Source of the DNA: Palsa-883 sp963847615
GTDB taxonomy: Bacteria > Pseudomonadota > Alphaproteobacteria > Acetobacterales > Acetobacteraceae
NCBI GenBank assembly: GCA_963847615.1
Contig: CAWKAN010000025.1
Coordinates: 372,001 to 436,000, forward strand
Length of the DNA: 64,000 nucleotides
Reading direction: 5' to 3'
Shown here: positions 61,084-64,000 of the stretch, piece after piece
Layout of the letters: the number at the start of each line of letters is the position of its first letter
Numbering within the stretch: position 1 is the first letter of the stretch
Program-made: the position numbers and the translations under genes
The notes under the pieces: model-generated
What the model was told of the DNA's origin: nothing
Databases searched by the model: none
Seen by the model: the letters and a program-made list of their open reading frames with translations, nothing else

Positions 61084-62168
61084 CGGATCTTCAAGGTCGC
61101 CAGACCGACCAATGCGAGGATCATCGAGATGATCCAGAAACGGATCACGATGGTCGGTTCGGACCAGCCCTTCTTCTCGAAGTGATGGTGCAGCGGCGCC
61201 ATCAGGAAGACGCGCCTGCCGGTCCGCTTGTACCAGACCACCTGGATGATGACCGAAACGGTCTCCACCACGAACAGCCCGCCGACGATCATCAGCACGA
61301 TCTCGTGCTTGGTGGCGACCGCCACCGCGCCCAGCGCGCCACCCAGCGACAAGGAGCCGATGTCGCCCATGAACACCGCGGCGGGCGGGGCGTTGAACCA
61401 CAGGAACCCCAGCCCGGCGCCGATCAGCGCCGAGCAGAACACGCACAGCTCGCCGACGCCGGCCACGGCGTTGAGCTGCAGGTATTCGGCGAAGATGCGA
61501 TTGCCCACCAGGTAGGCGATCAGCGCGAACACCCCGGCGCAGATGATGGTGGGCACGATCGCCAGGCCGTCCAGCCCGTCGGTCAGGTTCACCGCGTTCG
61601 AACTGCCCATCATCACCAGGGCGGCGAACACCGGGTAGAACCAGCCGAGCGGGATCAGTGCCTCCTTGAACACCGGCAGGGCCAGTTCGGTCGCCAGCGG
61701 ATCGCGCGTCAGCCAGGTGATCCAGGCCCCGGCGATCAGACCGATCACCCCCTGCACCACCAGCTTGACGCGCCCGGAAACCCCCTTGTGGTGGCGCCGC
61801 GTGACTTTCAGGTAGTCGTCGACGAAGCCGAGCGCGCCGTAGCCCAGGGTGACGAACAGCACCGCCCAGACATAGAGGTTGCGCAGATCGGCCCACAGCA
61901 AGGTGGAGATGCCGAGGGCGAACAGGATCAGCACGCCGCCCATGGTCGGCGTGCCCTGCTTCTCGATCAGGTGGCGTTCCGGCCCATCGGTGCGGATCGG
62001 CTGGCCCTCGCCCTGCACCGAGCGCAGCCACCGGATCACCCGCGGGCCGACGATGAAGGCGACGAGCAGCGCCGTCAGGCACGCCGCGCCCGAGCGGAAG
62101 GTGATGTAGCGGAACAGGTTGAACAGGATGAACTGCTCGGCCAGCGGACGCGCCAGGTTGAACAGCAT
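61080..62168 (-). CDS. mraY: Phospho-N-acetylmuramoyl-pentapeptide transferase
   Basis: 362 residues from ATG 62168, ten membrane helices. Transfers phospho-MurNAc-pentapeptide to undecaprenyl phosphate to form lipid I. The conserved blocks are KQGTPTMGGVLIL, FVDDYLKVTRRHHKG (catalytic Asp pair), SSNAVNLTDGLDGLA (third Asp), MGDIGSLSLGG and APLHHHFEKKGWSEPTIVIR. Start overlaps the murF stop and stop overlaps the murD start (both ATGA). Confidence 0.97.
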   Translation of the reverse strand: MLFNLARPLAEQFILFNLFRYITFRSGAACLTALLVAFIVGPRVIRWLRSVQGEGQPIRTDGPERHLIEKQGTPTMGGVLILFALGISTLLWADLRNLYVWAVLFVTLGYGALGFVDDYLKVTRRHHKGVSGRVKLVVQGVIGLIAGAWITWLTRDPLATELALPVFKEALIPLGWFYPVFAALVMMGSSNAVNLTDGLDGLAIVPTIICAGVFALIAYLVGNRIFAEYLQLNAVAGVGELCVFCSALIGAGLGFLWFNAPPAAVFMGDIGSLSLGGALGAVAVATKHEIVLMIVGGLFVVETVSVIIQVVWYKRTGRRVFLMAPLHHHFEKKGWSEPTIVIRFWIISMILALVGLATLKIR

Positions 62169-63703
62169 CAGACGCCACTCCCCAGCCGGTCGAGCGCCTC
62201 GACCACGCGCTGCATCCGGCTGCCCAGGCTGCCCTTCACCAGGATCGCGTCGCCCGGGCGTACCGCGGCGGCAACCAGCGGCGCCAGCGCCGCCGAATCG
62301 GCCGCGTGCACGGCGTGCAATCGTTCCGGGGCCGCGTCGCACAGGCCGCGCATCAGCGGGCCGCAGGCGAACAGCAGATCGGCCGCCTCGCCCACCGGCT
62401 CGGCCAGCGCCAGGTGCTCGGCCGGCCCTTCGTCGCCCAGCTCCAGCATGTCGCCGAGCACGGCGACCCGCCGCCGTGCCGGTTGCAGCCGCAGCACCGC
62501 CAGGGCGGCGCGCATCGAGGCGCCATTGCCGTTGTAGCTCTCGTCGAGCAGCAGCGCCGTGCCAGCCGACGCTGTCCCGCGCGGCCCGTTCTCGCCCGGT
62601 ATGACCCCATTGGGCCTCACCCCATTGGGCATCGCGCCATTGGGCATCACCCCATTGGGCACCGCGATCGCGCGCCGCGCGCCGCGCCCGGCCACCGGCG
62701 CGAACCCGGCCAGCGCCTCGGCCGCCGCCCGCACATCGGCGCCCAGCGACGCGGCAGCGGCCAGCGCGGCCAGCGCGTTCATCGCCATGTGCCGTCCCGG
62801 CGCATCAATCCGCAGCCGCGCCTCGGTGCCGTTGACGCGAACGATGAGGGTGGAGCCGTCGGCGTCGGGATCGGCGGCGAGAAGGCACGCATCGGCAGTC
62901 GGATTGGCGCCGAAAGTGGTGATTCGCAGTGCCTCATCCCGCGCCGCCCCGTCCAGGCTCGACCTGGCGGCGGTCCGCAGCAGCGCGAACAGCGGACTGT
63001 CCAGCGGCAGCACGGCCACCCCGCCCGGCAGCAGTCCGCGCAGGATCGCCGCCTTCTCCTGCGCGATCGCGGCGATCGAGCCGAGATGGCCGACATGCGC
63101 CTTCTCGACCGTGGTGATGACCGCGACGTGCGGGCGGGCCAGCCGCGCCAGCGGGGCGATCTCGCCGGCGTGGTTCATGCCGATCTCGACGACGCAGAAC
63201 CGCGCCGCGGGCGGCAGCCGCGCCAGGGTCAGCGGCACGCCCCAGTGGTTGTTGTAGGAGGCCGGTGCGGCATGCGTCGGACCGAACCTGGCCAGGATGC
63301 GGCGCAGCATCTCCTTGGTGGTGGTCTTGCCGACGCTGCCGGTGATCGCCACCAGCCGGCCGGTGAAACGCGCGCGGGCATAGGCGCCCATCCGCGTCAG
63401 CGCGCCCAGCGTGTCGTCCACGCGCAGCAGGCGCGCGGCGCCGCCACCGTCGCGATGCGTGCCGTCCCGATGGGCGCCTTCGGGAGGGATCACGTCGCGA
63501 TGCACCATTGCCCCGGCGGCGCCCCTGGCCAAGGCGTCGGCAACGAACGCATGGCCGTCGCCCGCGTCGCCGCGCAGCGCGACGAACAGATCGCCCGGCG
63601 CCAGGGTGCGGGTGTCGATCGACACGCCGGAGGCGGCGAAGTCCGTGACCATCGCCCCGCCGGTCGCCTCGATCAGGTCGCGTGGGGACCACAATGGGGT
63701 CAT
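62168..63703 (-). CDS. murF: UDP-N-acetylmuramoyl-tripeptide--D-alanyl-D-alanine ligase
   Basis: 511 residues from ATG 63703. Adds D-Ala-D-Ala to the tripeptide precursor. ATP loop AITGSVGKTTTKEML, then SYNNHWGVPLTLARLP, EIGMNHAGEIAPLA and DESYNGNGASMRAAL are all intact. Between two conserved blocks (about residues 348-367) four NGxxP pentapeptides from a 15-bp repeat are inserted, which would sit on a surface loop. A short HRDGTHRDGG stretch near residue 80 is also repeat-like. Coupled to murE (ATGA) and mraY (ATGA). Confidence 0.96.
   Translation of the reverse strand: MTPLWSPRDLIEATGGAMVTDFAASGVSIDTRTLAPGDLFVALRGDAGDGHAFVADALARGAAGAMVHRDVIPPEGAHRDGTHRDGGGAARLLRVDDTLGALTRMGAYARARFTGRLVAITGSVGKTTTKEMLRRILARFGPTHAAPASYNNHWGVPLTLARLPPAARFCVVEIGMNHAGEIAPLARLARPHVAVITTVEKAHVGHLGSIAAIAQEKAAILRGLLPGGVAVLPLDSPLFALLRTAARSSLDGAARDEALRITTFGANPTADACLLAADPDADGSTLIVRVNGTEARLRIDAPGRHMAMNALAALAAAASLGADVRAAAEALAGFAPVAGRGARRAIAVPNGVMPNGAMPNGVRPNGVIPGENGPRGTASAGTALLLDESYNGNGASMRAALAVLRLQPARRRVAVLGDMLELGDEGPAEHLALAEPVGEAADLLFACGPLMRGLCDAAPERLHAVHAADSAALAPLVAAAVRPGDAILVKGSLGSRMQRVVEALDRLGSGV
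62601..62660. repeat. 15-bp minisatellite inside murF, four units
   Basis: ATGACCCCATTGGGC, CTCACCCCATTGGGC, ATCGCGCCATTGGGC and ATCACCCCATTGGGC in perfect tandem, coding on the minus strand for NGVMP, NGAMP, NGVRP and NGVIP. Confidence 0.95.
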
Positions 63704-64000
63704 GCGGCGCCGACCAGACGGCGTACCACGGCCACGTCGTCGAACGGGACCACCGTGTCGCCGATCGTCTGGCCCTGCTCGTGGCCCTTGCCGGCAACGG
63801 CCAGGACATCGTCCGGACCCAACGCCGCCAGCGCCGCCGCGATTGCCGCCGCGCGATCGCCGATTTCCCGCGGGATTGCCGCGGCGCCGACCGCGCGCGC
63901 CGCGATCTCGGGTGCGGCGGACGAAACCGCACCCATCCCGGCGCGGATCGCGGCACGAATGGCGGCCGGGTCCTCGCCGCGGGGATTGTCGTCGGTGACG
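63700..64000 (-). CDS. murE: UDP-N-acetylmuramoyl-tripeptide synthetase, C-terminal part (continues beyond the window)
   Basis: Only the last 99 codons are present. VTDDNPRGEDPAAIRAAI contains the DNPR motif that selects meso-diaminopimelate in MurE of Gram-negative bacteria, and DDVLAVAGKGHEQGQTIGDT is the standard C-terminal block. The stop overlaps the murF start (ATGA). Confidence 0.95.
   Translation of the reverse strand, partial: VTDDNPRGEDPAAIRAAIRAGMGAVSSAAPEIAARAVGAAAIPREIGDRAAAIAAALAALGPDDVLAVAGKGHEQGQTIGDTVVPFDDVAVVRRLVGAA

Overview
The window is very GC-rich DNA, with coding strands full of G/C third positions. It looks like an alphaproteobacterium, most plausibly of the Acetobacteraceae (Rhodospirillales). 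That assignment is an inference from protein style and gene order: rpsA-sppA-ihfB-lapA-pyrF-trpF, aroQ-accB-accC, and a complete murE-to-ligA division cluster. No rRNA or marker gene fixes the genus. There is no CRISPR array and no prophage. One tRNA gene (Arg, anticodon CCT) is present.

Layout. 0-3.4 kb: the end of a probable SGNH hydrolase gene, then phnW and fhs (abutting, minus strand). 3.6-5.7 kb: an odd HGGxSTGP-motif protein full of DNA repeats. 5.7-7.4 kb: an accessory scar with an inactivated IS5-type transposase and palindromic repeats. 7.4-20.1 kb: an XPD/DinG-type helicase, an orphan PhoR-like kinase, an AsmA-like giant, glnE and bcp. 20.1-24.6 kb: a phnDCE phosphonate transporter, cysQ and a small membrane protein. 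24.7-29.1 kb: a catabolic operon (BKACE, GMC oxidoreductase, a broken SelA-like gene, an M81 peptidase). 29.3-42.1 kb: tRNA-Arg, then the translation/nucleoid/pyrimidine/tryptophan operon, a glycerate kinase-pyruvate kinase pair, and aroQ-accB-accC. 42.6-64 kb, minus strand: an Asp/Glu racemase-like enzyme, then (in transcription order) murE-murF-mraY-murD-ftsW-murG-murC-murB-ddl-ftsQ-ftsA-ftsZ-lpxC-bamD-recN-ligA. The mur genes are mostly joined by ATGA overlaps, so peptidoglycan precursor synthesis, divisome assembly, LPS committal and outer-membrane assembly are encoded together.

The most unusual content is repetitive DNA. (1) A roughly 320-344-bp composite palindromic element occurs in four full copies and one half copy. 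It has 16-bp inverted ends, three small hairpins on each side, and a central 54-59-bp inverted repeat with a 2-nt loop. Arm sequences differ between copies but stay matched within each copy. (2) A 15-bp minisatellite coding for pentapeptides recurs, with different sequences, inside many conserved genes (helicase, phoR, asmA-like, glnE, murD, murF, murC) and in the recN-ligA spacer. (3) Several MITE-like palindromes occur, one nested in another with a 9-bp direct repeat, one in frame inside ddl, and one replacing the stop of a deleted gene. (4) A short 14-bp word is scattered in all three frames of the HGGxSTGP gene.

Caveat: glnE, the GMC gene, rpsA, sppA, ihfB, accB, accC, ligA, recN and murD all need one or more single-base frame corrections to give full-length products. 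Because most of these are essential and most changes look like one-base insertions, I read them as residual sequencing/assembly errors. Those genes are annotated across the frame breaks.
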